Below are positions 33,530 through 41,288 of a stretch of DNA of 64,000 nt, piece by piece (position 1 is the first letter of the stretch; each line of letters starts with the position of its first letter). Source of the DNA: Pseudobacter sp. Its GTDB lineage: Bacteria; Bacteroidota; Bacteroidia; Chitinophagales; Chitinophagaceae. The notes beneath the pieces were generated by a model that made no database searches, was not told the DNA's origin, and saw only the letters and a program-made list of their open reading frames with translations. Location: positions 496,001-560,000 of the forward strand of contig JAFIGX010000022.1 of assembly GCA_017849455.1 (NCBI GenBank), in the 5' to 3' direction. The translations under genes were made by a program, and so were the position numbers.

Positions 33530-34546
33530 ATGACTTTCCTGGTTATCATCATCATACTGGCTTTGATCTTCGACTATATTAACGGCTTTCATGATGCGGC
33601 CAATTCCATCGCAACCATCGTTTCCACCAAAGTACTGACGCCTTTCCAGGCAGTGCTCTGGGCCGCCCTCTTCAACTTCGCTGCATTTTTCATTGCCAAA
33701 TACTGGATCGGGGAATTCAAGATCGGCACTTCCTTCGCCAAATCCATCAACTCCCATTTCATTACACTCCCCGTTATCTTTTCCGCACTGATCGCCGCCA
33801 TTACCTGGAATCTCCTGACCTGGTGGTTCGGTATCCCATCCTCTTCTTCGCATACGCTGCTGGGAGGCTTTATGGGCGCGGCTTTGGCGCATGTGGGCCA
33901 TTTTACGGATAACGGTACCGATGTCATCAATTACGGCGTGGTGGTCCCCATTTTCCTGTTCATCTTCGGTGCGCCGCTGATCGGTATGGTAGTGGCCCTT
34001 GTCATAACACTGGTCATCGTGAATATCTGCCGGCGGGCCAATCCTTACAAAGCGGAGAACTGGTTCCGCAGGTTGCAGTTGGTTTCATCGGCTTTGTTCA
34101 GCCTCGGACATGGCAGTAATGATGCTCAAAAAGTATTGGGGCTCATCGCCGCCGCCATGGTGGCGAACGGTGACCTCGATAGTGTGAAACATGTGCCCGA
34201 CTGGGTGCCGCTGGCCTGTTTCACCTCCATCGGCCTGGGTACCATGAGCGGTGGCTGGAAGATCGTAAAGACGATGGGCTCCAGGATCACCAAGGTAACC
34301 CCGCTGGAAGGCGTGGCCGCAGAAACAGCCGGCGCCGCAACACTTTTTCTTACTGAACATCTCGGCGTTCCTGTCAGCACCACCCATACCATCACTGGCG
34401 CCATCATGGGCGTGGGGGCCACCAAACGCCTGTCGGCCGTTCGTTGGGGCGTTACCATCAACCTGCTCTGGGCATGGATCCTCACCATTCCTGTCAGCGC
34501 AGTGTTGGCCGCCATCGTGTACTATATCGTGCGGTTATTCCTGTAG
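33530..34546 (+). CDS. pit: PiT-family inorganic phosphate transporter
   Basis: This 338-residue inner-membrane symporter has the two inverted PiT signatures. Near the N-terminus is F-D-Y-I-N-G-F-H-D-A-A-N-S-I-A; in the second half is F-S-L-G-H-G-S-N-D-A-Q-K-V-L-G. PiT proteins carry metal-phosphate with a proton. About nine to ten hydrophobic helices are visible, and the length is that of short bacterial PiTs without the large central loop. It is co-transcribed with the DUF47 gene. The stop codon is followed after four bases by an inverted repeat whose right arm runs into a T tract, so the repeat may end this transcript. Confidence 0.92.
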   Translation: MTFLVIIIILALIFDYINGFHDAANSIATIVSTKVLTPFQAVLWAALFNFAAFFIAKYWIGEFKIGTSFAKSINSHFITLPVIFSALIAAITWNLLTWWFGIPSSSSHTLLGGFMGAALAHVGHFTDNGTDVINYGVVVPIFLFIFGAPLIGMVVALVITLVIVNICRRANPYKAENWFRRLQLVSSALFSLGHGSNDAQKVLGLIAAAMVANGDLDSVKHVPDWVPLACFTSIGLGTMSGGWKIVKTMGSRITKVTPLEGVAAETAGAATLFLTEHLGVPVSTTHTITGAIMGVGATKRLSAVRWGVTINLLWAWILTIPVSAVLAAIVYYIVRLFL

Positions 34547-34550
34547 AATA

Positions 34551-34659
34551 ATTTGCAGTGGGCAATTGGCAGTGGGCAGTCGGGCAACTGCGTAATTGAA
34601 TGGCATTTGCATCTGCAGTGTGCACGTAACAGCCAATTGCCAACTGTAAACTGCCATCT
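34551..34659. repeat. Inverted repeat, GGCAGT/TTTGCAGT word family (copy 2)
   Basis: The left arm (34551-34591) consists of TTTGCAGT, GGGCAATTGGCAGT and GGGCAGT words. The right arm (34626-34659) carries the complement with gaps. A TTTTTATTATTTT tract follows. It is the same family as 731-869. It starts four bases after the PiT stop codon. Confidence 0.75.
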
Positions 34660-34718
34660 TTTTATTATTTTGGCGATCAAACAAGCCGTTTGTACATTCG
34701 TTAAAATCGCGCAAACTA

Positions 34719-35585
34719 ATGAAAGGAATTATACTGGCAGGAGGATCCGGTACCCGCTTACATCCCATTACTTATGCCATCAGCAAACAGATCATGCCTA
34801 TCTATGATAAGCCAATGATCTACTACCCGCTCTCCACGCTCATGCTGGCTGGCATCCGCGATATTCTCATCATCTCCACCCCTTATGATCTGCCACAGTT
34901 CAGGCGCTTGCTTGGCGACGGCTCCAGCCTGGGAATGAAATTCACTTATGCAGAACAGGCCGTCCCGAATGGGCTTGCACAGGCGTTCGTGATAGGTGCT
35001 GAATTCATCGGAAAGGAAAATGTGGCATTGGTATTGGGAGATAATATCTTTTACGGGGCCGGACTGGGAGCACAGCTTGAAAAAAATACAAATCCCGATG
35101 GTGGCATTGTTTATGCTTATCATGTAAGTGACCCGGAACGCTATGGTGTGGTGGAGTTCAACGAAAAGAAACAAGTGATCTCCATCGAAGAAAAACCCAA
35201 AGAGCCAAAGAGTAACTATGCAGTACCGGGACTTTATTTCTACGACAACGATGTGGTGGCCATTGCCCGCGACCTCCAGCCCAGCCCACGCGGAGAATAT
35301 GAAATTACTGACGTAAATAAGGAATATCTTCGCAGAAAGAAATTGACCGTATCCATCCTCGACAGAGGCACTGCCTGGCTCGATACAGGCACCTTCGATT
35401 CGCTGATGCAGGCCTCCCAGTTCGTACAGGTGATCGAACAAAGGCAAGGCATCAAGATCGCCTGTATCGAAGAGATCGCTTACAGGAAAGGGTTCATCCA
35501 GAAAGACCAGCTCGAAAAAATGGCCCATCCCCTGCTGAAAAGCGGTTATGGCCAGTATCTTATGAATGTATTGAAGGAAAACTGA
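34719..35585 (+). CDS. rfbA: Glucose-1-phosphate thymidylyltransferase
   Basis: RfbA makes dTDP-glucose from glucose-1-phosphate and dTTP, the first step toward dTDP-L-rhamnose. The 288-residue length is normal. Signatures are G-I-I-L-A-G-G-S-G-T-R-L-H-P-I-T (residues 3-18) with catalytic basic residues, P-M-I-Y-Y-P-L near residue 31, L-G-D-N-I-F-Y-G near 108 and G-T-A-W-L-D-T-G near 219. The other dTDP-rhamnose genes (rfbB, C, D) are not adjacent. galE follows after 53 bp, so it is part of a small sugar-nucleotide group. An inverted repeat lies upstream. Confidence 0.94.
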   Translation: MKGIILAGGSGTRLHPITYAISKQIMPIYDKPMIYYPLSTLMLAGIRDILIISTPYDLPQFRRLLGDGSSLGMKFTYAEQAVPNGLAQAFVIGAEFIGKENVALVLGDNIFYGAGLGAQLEKNTNPDGGIVYAYHVSDPERYGVVEFNEKKQVISIEEKPKEPKSNYAVPGLYFYDNDVVAIARDLQPSPRGEYEITDVNKEYLRRKKLTVSILDRGTAWLDTGTFDSLMQASQFVQVIEQRQGIKIACIEEIAYRKGFIQKDQLEKMAHPLLKSGYGQYLMNVLKEN

Positions 35586-35638
35586 TACATTGAAAAATTT
35601 ATACGCTATATCATTCTATTATTCACTATTCACGAACA

Positions 35639-36694
35639 ATGAGCAAAATTCTTGTTACAGGCGGTTGTGGGTATATCGGGTCGCATACGATCGTTGACCT
35701 GGTCGAAAATGGTTTTGATGTGATCTCGGTAGATAACAATTCACGGTCTACTCCCCGCATTTTGGAAGGCATTGAAAAAATTACCGGCAAAAAGATCAAG
35801 AACTATAAGGTCGATCTCTGCAATTTCGATGATACTTTCGCCATTTTCCAGGAGAATACGGATATCGCAGGCATTATTCACTTTGCAGCCTATAAATCGG
35901 TTGGTGAATCGGTCGAGCAGCCACTCTTGTATTTTGAAAACAACCTGGGTTCATTGATCAACCTGCTCAAATGCGTGCAGGAGTTCAATATCCCCTATTT
36001 TGTTTTCTCTTCTTCCTGTACGGTGTATGGTAACCCCGATAAGATCCCTGTTACTGAAAATACGCCTCCCAAGCCGGCCGAATCACCCTACGGTTATACC
36101 AAGCAGATGGGTGAGCAGATCATCAATGAGATCTCCAAAGCCATTCCATCGCAATGTGTGCTGCTCAGGTATTTCAACCCGGTCGGAGCGCATCCTTCCA
36201 TCCTGATCGGCGAACTGCCCATCGGTAAACCGGCCAATCTCGTACCTGCCATCACGCAGACCGCTATCGGCAAACTGCCCCAGATGACGGTATATGGTGA
36301 TGACTACGATACCCGCGATGGTTCCTGTATCCGCGACTTCATTCATGTAAGCGATATCGCCCATGCACATACGCTTTCCGTAAAGTATTTACTGGAAGGG
36401 AAAGGCAAACAAAGATGTGAAGTGTTCAACCTGGGCACCGGCAATGGAGTAACCGTGCTGGAAGCGATCAGGGCATTCGAGAAAGTGAGTGGCGTTAAGC
36501 TGAACTATGTGATCGGCCCCCGCCGCCCGGGTGATGTGATCGCCATCTATGCCAATAATGACCATGCCCGTGAGACCCTGGGATGGGAGATCGCTTATTC
36601 ACTCGATGATATGATGTCTACCGCCTGGAAATGGGAACAGCGGCTCAAACTGGATGAAAAATTTTACCAGAGCAAGCCGGTAGACTTGAACTGA
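35639..36694 (+). CDS. galE: UDP-glucose 4-epimerase
   Basis: GalE interconverts UDP-glucose and UDP-galactose with bound NAD+. The 351-residue extended-SDR protein has V-T-G-G-C-G-Y-I-G-S-H-T (about residues 6-17) for NAD+ binding. S-S-S-C-T-V-Y-G near 123 and the catalytic Y-G-Y-T-K near 151 follow, and R-Y-F-N-P-V-G-A-H near 179 is GalE-typical. R-D-F-I-H-V-S-D near 223 completes the set. It follows rfbA. The stop codon is immediately followed by an inverted repeat. Confidence 0.92.
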   Translation: MSKILVTGGCGYIGSHTIVDLVENGFDVISVDNNSRSTPRILEGIEKITGKKIKNYKVDLCNFDDTFAIFQENTDIAGIIHFAAYKSVGESVEQPLLYFENNLGSLINLLKCVQEFNIPYFVFSSSCTVYGNPDKIPVTENTPPKPAESPYGYTKQMGEQIINEISKAIPSQCVLLRYFNPVGAHPSILIGELPIGKPANLVPAITQTAIGKLPQMTVYGDDYDTRDGSCIRDFIHVSDIAHAHTLSVKYLLEGKGKQRCEVFNLGTGNGVTVLEAIRAFEKVSGVKLNYVIGPRRPGDVIAIYANNDHARETLGWEIAYSLDDMMSTAWKWEQRLKLDEKFYQSKPVDLN

Positions 36695-36786
36695 GGTCAG
36701 AAGTCCGAGGTCGGAAGATCCACTACCATCGACGATTCTTTAATTTCGGGGGCATTCAGACCTCCGACTTCAGACCTCCGACTTCT
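36695..36786. repeat. Inverted repeat, GAAGTC/GGAGGTC word family
   Basis: The left arm (36695-36718) contains AGAAGTCCGAGGTCGGAAG. The right arm (36755-36786), reverse complemented, reads as two tandem AGAAGTCGGAGGTCTGAAG-like words. About 17 of 19 bases match in the aligned part. It starts directly after the galE stop and ends in TTTTT (36788-36792), so it may also terminate transcription. Confidence 0.78.
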
Positions 36787-36831
36787 GTTTTTCCCACAAT
36801 ATCCGTTACTTTGCACCACCAAATACAGCTC

Positions 36832-37785
36832 ATGCTTAAAGATATTCAGTCAATCGGACAAAAAGATACCCGCAGTGGTTTTGGAGATGGAATTGTTGAA
36901 GCAGCCCGCGCCAATTCCAATATTGTAGCGCTGACCGCCGACCTGGCCGGCTCTCTCAAGCTGAACCAGTTCATGAAAGAATTCCCTGAGCGCTTCATTC
37001 AGTGCGGCATCGCGGAAGCGAATATGATAGGCATTGCTGCCGGACTTACCATCGGTGGCAAAATCCCGTTCACTACTACCTTCGCCAATTTCTCTACCGG
37101 CCGTGTGTACGACCAGATCCGTCAGTCGGTCTGTTATTCCGGTAAGAACGTGAAGATCTGCGCATCCCATGCCGGACTTACACTCGGCGAAGACGGTGCT
37201 ACCCACCAGATACTGGAAGATATCGGCATGATGAAAATGTTGCCTGGTATGACGGTGGTGGTGCCTTGCGATTATGCGCAGACCAAAGCCGCCACCCTTG
37301 CTGTCGCCAACCACATGGGCCCTGTGTACCTGCGTTTCGGCCGCCCTTCCTGGCCGATCTTCACTACAGACCGTCCGTTCGAACTGGGCAAAGCGCAGTT
37401 CTTTTCTGAAGGAACAGATGTATCCATCTTTGCCTGCGGGCACATGGTATGGAAAGCCATCGAAGCAGGTGTCATCCTCGAAGAAAAAGGTATCAGCGTG
37501 GAAGTGATCAATATTCACACGATCAAACCATTGGATACTGAAGCCGTCATCAAATCGATCCAAAAAACAAAATGCGCCGTTACCGTCGAAGAGCACAATA
37601 TCATTGGCGGTCTCGGTGATTCCATAGCACAGGTTGCCGCCAAAAATTTTCCCATCCCCATCGAATATGTTGGAACGAAAGATACATTCGGTGAAAGCGG
37701 AACGCCTACTCAATTGCTGAAAAAATACGGGCTGGATACACCGAATATCGTAGAAGCGGTAGAGAAGGTGATGAAGAGGAAATGA
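36832..37785 (+). CDS. Transketolase, C-terminal subunit (split form)
   Basis: Counted from the ATG at 36832, this is a 317-residue protein. It covers the pyrimidine-binding and C-terminal domains of transketolase, with D-L-A-G-S near residue 37, C-G-I-A-E-A-N-M near 59 and G-L-T-L-G-E-D-G-A-T-H-Q near 113. Split transketolases need an N-terminal partner that binds the ThDP pyrophosphate. In many genomes the two genes are adjacent, but here galE stands upstream and a convergent yegP-like gene downstream, so the partner must be elsewhere. The 7-codon longer frame to 36811 is not used because it begins within a weakly coding leader. Role: non-oxidative pentose phosphate pathway or an amino-sugar variant. 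Confidence 0.88.
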   Translation: MLKDIQSIGQKDTRSGFGDGIVEAARANSNIVALTADLAGSLKLNQFMKEFPERFIQCGIAEANMIGIAAGLTIGGKIPFTTTFANFSTGRVYDQIRQSVCYSGKNVKICASHAGLTLGEDGATHQILEDIGMMKMLPGMTVVVPCDYAQTKAATLAVANHMGPVYLRFGRPSWPIFTTDRPFELGKAQFFSEGTDVSIFACGHMVWKAIEAGVILEEKGISVEVINIHTIKPLDTEAVIKSIQKTKCAVTVEEHNIIGGLGDSIAQVAAKNFPIPIEYVGTKDTFGESGTPTQLLKKYGLDTPNIVEAVEKVMKRK

Positions 37786-37904
37786 TGCCTCACTCCGTAA
37801 ACGCTGCCAGATTCTTTAACGATGACATCATGTGAAGAGTTTATTGAAAACATCGGGGTGGCCTCTATGAAAACCACCCCGATCATTTAATATCTGTTCA
37901 CTAT

Positions 37905-38231
37905 TCATTCTTCAACGACCGAAGCGCCGAGAGCATTCTTTTTTACAGACTCGATCCCATTGTCCCTTGCCGCATGCGATTCATACATTTCACTGGTGCC
38001 GATGATCTGGCTGTTAGCGGCTTTCAGGTTGAAGTAGAACTTGCCATTCGAGGAGTTCAGCTTATCGAACTTATTATTATCAGGAGCATTGGTCTTTACG
38101 GAATCAATACCATTTTCGCAGGCCGCTTTTGAAGAATACCCCTGGCTCGATAAAATAACCTGGCCGTTATCGGCTTTCAGGTTGAACTGGAAGTCGCCGT
38201 TGGTTCTTTTTTTGATTACGAATTTTCCCAT
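37905..38231 (-). CDS. YegP-family (DUF1508) tandem-repeat protein
   Basis: This 108-residue small protein is built of two DUF1508 repeats: G-D-F-Q-F-N-L-K-A-D-N-G-Q-V-I-L-S-S-Q-G-Y near residue 10 and G-K-F-Y-F-N-L-K-A-A-N-S-Q-I-I-G-T-S-E near 60. Each ends in A-x-x-N-G-I-x-S-V-K. Each repeat is a beta-beta-beta-alpha unit, and the function is unknown. The start at 38231 (MGKFVIKK) is preferred over 38282, since the extra 17 residues lack the repeat. It is convergent with the transketolase gene. Confidence 0.88.
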   Translation of the reverse strand: MGKFVIKKRTNGDFQFNLKADNGQVILSSQGYSSKAACENGIDSVKTNAPDNNKFDKLNSSNGKFYFNLKAANSQIIGTSEMYESHAARDNGIESVKKNALGASVVEE

Positions 38232-38410
38232 ACGAATTGTTTTTGATGTATATAAATATACCCAACCTTTAATATATGGCAAAGAGCCCCGGCCTATAAG
38301 TAAAGTTTAATTAACACCAGATGCGCAGCGGGCAAATCAAGGTGCTATTAAACTATTTCCCTTAATTTTATTCTAACCTCATATTGCTAACCACTCTAAA
38401 TAGCTAACCT

Positions 38411-38956
38411 ATGGTCCTGCAGGATAGTGAATTATTAACACTGTTCCGTGACCCGGCTACCAAGGAAAACGCCTATACTTCTATCATTCGCAAATACCAG
38501 GAAAAACTATACTGGCATATCAGGCGGATGGTAGTGGAACATGAAGATACCAATGATGTTTTGCAGAATGTGTTTATCCGCGTATGGAATGGGCTGGAGA
38601 ACTTCCGGGAAGATTCACAGTTGTACACCTGGTTATACCGTATTGCCACCAATGAATGCCTCACCTACCTCGAACAACAGAAACGAAGAACTGCCGTTTC
38701 GCTCGACGACGTAGAAGGCAGCCTCGAGAACAAGATCAGGGCCGATAAAGACTTCGATCCCAATAAATTAGAATGGAAATTACAGGTGGCCATACAGCAA
38801 TTACCTGAAAAACAAAGAGTTGTGTTTATGCTTCGGTATTATGATGAAATGCCTTACGAAGAGATGAGCCGGGTGCTGGAAACCTCTGAAGGCGCTCTGA
38901 AAGCCTCTTATCATCATGCCGTTAAAAAAATAGAGGATTACATCCTGAACCGTTAA
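38411..38956 (+). CDS. ECF-type RNA polymerase sigma factor
   Basis: This 181-residue sigma-70-family factor has region 2 (about residues 20-85, with D-V-L-Q-N-V-F-I-R-V-W near 49 and L-Y-T-W-L-Y-R-I-A-T-N near 71). The region 4 HTH (about 125-175) contains L-P-E-K-Q-R-V-V-F-M-L-R-Y-Y-D-E-M-P-Y and E-G-A-L-K-A-S-Y-H-H-A. It is the first gene of a three-gene operon with a membrane protein and a Spy-like secreted protein. This layout fits an envelope-stress circuit in which the membrane protein holds the sigma factor inactive. Confidence 0.92.
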   Translation: MVLQDSELLTLFRDPATKENAYTSIIRKYQEKLYWHIRRMVVEHEDTNDVLQNVFIRVWNGLENFREDSQLYTWLYRIATNECLTYLEQQKRRTAVSLDDVEGSLENKIRADKDFDPNKLEWKLQVAIQQLPEKQRVVFMLRYYDEMPYEEMSRVLETSEGALKASYHHAVKKIEDYILNR

Positions 38957-38991
38957 ACTTATTTTAACAAACACTGTCACATAATGTGCTC

Positions 38992-39756
38992 ATGGAAAGC
39001 AGAAAACCCATATTACAGGAATTGCAGGAGATCAGCCCGGTAGTGGCAGGCCTGGAAGCCATCAACCTCTACCAGGTACCGGCAGGCTACTTCGATGCGT
39101 TACCCTCCCTGATACTGGGTCGTGTAAAGGCAACAGCGGCCACTTCACCCCTTGAAGAATTGCAGGCAATTTCCCCTCTGCTGAGCAGGTTGAACAAACA
39201 ATTACCATACAGTGCGCCGGCCTCCTATTTTGAGGAACTGAGCGATATTGCCATGGCAGGCGCCAAAGCCATCGAATTCGTGAATGAAGAACTGGAAAAT
39301 ACACCACAGGTATTGGACCAGTTGAGAAATAAAACAGTTTACGAGGTACCTCAGGGTTATTTCGAACAGTTGCCGGAAGCCATTCTGAAAAAAATAAAAG
39401 CTGCTGAGACCGCTCCTGCCAAAATAATTCCGATAAGGTCTAACAGGAGATGGCGCCTGTACGCCGCTGCCGCAGTGGTTACCGGTATCATGGCTTTCGC
39501 AGGTTGGTTGTTCATCAGGCCCGGCTCGAACGACAAGGCGACTATCCCCGCCACTCAACTGGCCAATATCGAAAAAGTGTCGGATGATGAATTGCAGCTT
39601 TACCTCGATAGCCAGTTAGCTCCAGCCGATGAAACAGGTCTTGTGAATACAGCTACCGGTGAACTCGATATGAAAGAAATGCTTGCCTATATATCTGATG
39701 AAGAATTGCAACAATATCTCGATAACAACACCAATAGAAAACTGCTAACGAACTAA
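38992..39756 (+). CDS. Predicted membrane anti-sigma-like protein with three internal repeats
   Basis: This 254-residue protein has one transmembrane segment (about residues 160-178). The N-terminal cytoplasmic part contains three copies of a unit of about 37-50 residues with the pattern L-x-x-I/P-x-x-L-x-x-x-x-Y-x-V-P-x-G-Y-F-x-x-L. Clearest are L-Y-Q-V-P-A-G-Y-F, P-Y-S-A-P-A-S-Y-F and V-Y-E-V-P-Q-G-Y-F. After the membrane come two short acidic S-D-E/D-E-L-Q-x-Y-L-D motifs. It has no canonical zinc anti-sigma motif. Position directly after the ECF sigma gene (35 bp) supports an anti-sigma role. ATG 38992 is used; a GTG at 38986 is possible. Confidence 0.7.
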   Translation: MESRKPILQELQEISPVVAGLEAINLYQVPAGYFDALPSLILGRVKATAATSPLEELQAISPLLSRLNKQLPYSAPASYFEELSDIAMAGAKAIEFVNEELENTPQVLDQLRNKTVYEVPQGYFEQLPEAILKKIKAAETAPAKIIPIRSNRRWRLYAAAAVVTGIMAFAGWLFIRPGSNDKATIPATQLANIEKVSDDELQLYLDSQLAPADETGLVNTATGELDMKEMLAYISDEELQQYLDNNTNRKLLTN

Positions 39757-39767
39757 TTCTACCAGTA

Positions 39768-40190
39768 ATGAAAAAGATATTTTTTGTACTGACGGTTTTC
39801 CTGGGTCTATCTGTCATTGCCCTCTCGCAGGAAGGAGATTCCGGGAAGGACAATGGTGGCAAGATCGAAGCCCTCAAGATCGCGTACCTCACCAAAAAAC
39901 TCAATCTCTCCACCGAAGAGGCGCAGAGGTTCTGGCCTATCTATAACAAGTATGCGGAAGAAATGCGGAAAGTGCGTGTCGATGCCCGGTTGAATAAAGA
40001 AAAAGAGATCGATATGGAAGAAAAGCTCCTGGTGATCCGCAAGAAATATAACGGGGAATTCGCGAAGGCACTTTCGTCGGAGAAGACCAATAGTTTTTTC
40101 AGGGCAGAAAAGGAATTTTCGAATTTCCTTCAAAAAGAATTGATGGAACGCCGCCAGCAAAATCTGGACAGAAGGCGGTTCCGGCAATAA
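39768..40190 (+). CDS. Spy/CpxP-like secreted helical protein
   Basis: This 140-residue protein has a signal peptide (residues 1-20, ending I-A-L-S-Q) followed by an almost wholly helical, highly charged mature part. I-A-Y-L-T-K-K-L-N-L-S-T-E-E-A-Q-R-F-W-P near residues 38-57 resembles the L-T-x-x-Q motif of periplasmic Spy/CpxP chaperone-sensors. The C-terminus is R/Q-rich. It is the third gene of the ECF operon, 11 bp after the membrane protein, so it is probably both a target and a periplasmic sensor of this stress circuit. A terminator follows. Confidence 0.75.
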   Translation: MKKIFFVLTVFLGLSVIALSQEGDSGKDNGGKIEALKIAYLTKKLNLSTEEAQRFWPIYNKYAEEMRKVRVDARLNKEKEIDMEEKLLVIRKKYNGEFAKALSSEKTNSFFRAEKEFSNFLQKELMERRQQNLDRRRFRQ

Positions 40191-40228
40191 GCCAACAAGA
40201 ATCTAGGTGTTTTTCATAGGTTAGCAAC

Positions 40229-40267
40229 GGCCGGCTCTTTTCAGGGCAGGCCTTTACTTTTTTTGAT
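40229..40267 (+). terminator. Terminator of the ECF sigma operon
   Basis: GGCCGGCTC (40229-40237) and its partner ending GGCAGGCC (40245-40252) form a GC-rich stem with one or two mismatches and a TTTT-containing loop. CTTTACTTTTTTT follows. It lies 39 bp downstream of the Spy-like gene. Confidence 0.7.
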
Positions 40268-40403
40268 TCGTTGGGAAATGCCCCGAATACCAGGTACCAA
40301 GAGAATGACGGAAACTGCGAAGCATAGGGTGAAGATGTTGTTGGATAGATTCTCGGAATGGCGTTTTGGTTTGGGCAGTATACAGTCAGCAACTCGGTTC
40401 GAT

Positions 40404-41018
40404 CTAACAATTCCCACCTGCTTTCTCACGTAGCTCTATCGGAATTGTATTGAATATAGGTACAGTTATCATCTGGTAGTAAATAATCTTATTTATTGCC
40501 TCTGTTAAATCGAAATATTTACTTATCTCTATTTTGTTAATTCTGCAATACTCCATTGCAGTTCTTATTTCTATTGCAGGTCTAGGCGAAACCACAGTGT
40601 CTTCCAAATGCTTCACATTTTCATAAGCACAAGGGATATATTCATTAATATTTTTTACGACATCCCACGGCCCTACTAATGATCTTTCTTCTAGAAATGG
40701 AGAATCACCTATGCAATATTTGAATTGAGGAATTACGTAGTCATTTTCACTAATGAGAATACCTTTCATTTTCCAGGCACCTTTGCCTCTGGTTCCTGGC
40801 AACCATGGCATCCTTCGTGACCCAAATAGCATATCTCGTTCCCGTAAAATATTAATTTCCTTCACTGGCTCCTTTACTATATGGTCAAAAACTTTAACAA
40901 TTACGCCGTCAAACGCCCTTATTGATCTGAAATCAAGTATTTTGCAATACGCATACCCAAAATTCGGAGGGACTTTGAATTCCAGAATCGTTCCACTTAT
41001 GATGTCGCTTTTACCCAT
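40404..41018 (-). CDS. Imm26-like immunity protein
   Basis: This 204-residue protein opens with G-x-I-L-E-F-K-V-P-P-N-F-G-Y-A-Y-C-K-I-L-D near residues 9-28, followed by F-D-G-V-I-V-K-V-F-D. This is the pattern of the Imm26 family, found downstream of polymorphic toxin tips. Its ATG follows directly on the TAA stop of an Rhs-tip remnant (TAAATG), the coupling expected of a toxin-immunity pair. The upstream toxin is reduced to a fragment, so this is an orphan immunity gene. It could still protect against kin that deliver the intact toxin. Composition is AT-rich relative to the chromosome, as usual for such cassettes. Confidence 0.62.
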   Translation of the reverse strand: MGKSDIISGTILEFKVPPNFGYAYCKILDFRSIRAFDGVIVKVFDHIVKEPVKEINILRERDMLFGSRRMPWLPGTRGKGAWKMKGILISENDYVIPQFKYCIGDSPFLEERSLVGPWDVVKNINEYIPCAYENVKHLEDTVVSPRPAIEIRTAMEYCRINKIEISKYFDLTEAINKIIYYQMITVPIFNTIPIELREKAGGNC

Positions 41019-41210
41019 TTAATTATTAAAATTTAAGTAGTTGTTCCCAGTTGGCAAGTTAGTATTCAGCCAATATCTTGCTTCATTTATATATATATAT
41101 TCTTTACTGTAGCAGGTTTTATTTGTAAGAGGGCCTGCAGCCTTAGAAGATACCCCCCGCCATCGCCAACCGAACGGATAATAATTAGATCTTTTTTCAG
41201 ACCGATTTTT
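41019..41210 (-). pseudogene. Remnant of an Rhs C-terminal tip upstream of the Imm26-like gene
   Basis: The open frame from just after an in-frame TGA (41213-41211) contains S-N-Y-Y-P-F-G-W-R-W-R-G-V-S-S-K-A. The intact Rhs gene has H-Y-Y-P-F-G-L-T-M-A-G-I-S-S-K-A at 44410-44470. The nucleotide match shows two compensating single-base indels that turn L-T-M-A-G into W-R-W-R-G. The frame continues about 40 residues and ends L-N-F-N-N, one base triplet before the Imm26-like ATG. An (AT) tract lies in between. The bulk of the toxin domain is deleted. Confidence 0.7.
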
Positions 41211-41288
41211 TCAGTTTGCTGTAAGCCTTCTCTATATCTACTACATTCTTTAAACAGGGCTTCCTGCATCAAAGAACTGTCGTAAAGT

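Noticed and set aside
40268..40403. Short minus-strand frame downstream of the Imm26-like gene
   Set aside because: The frame has a hydrophobic stretch but no start or family support, and it overlaps the ECF operon terminator.
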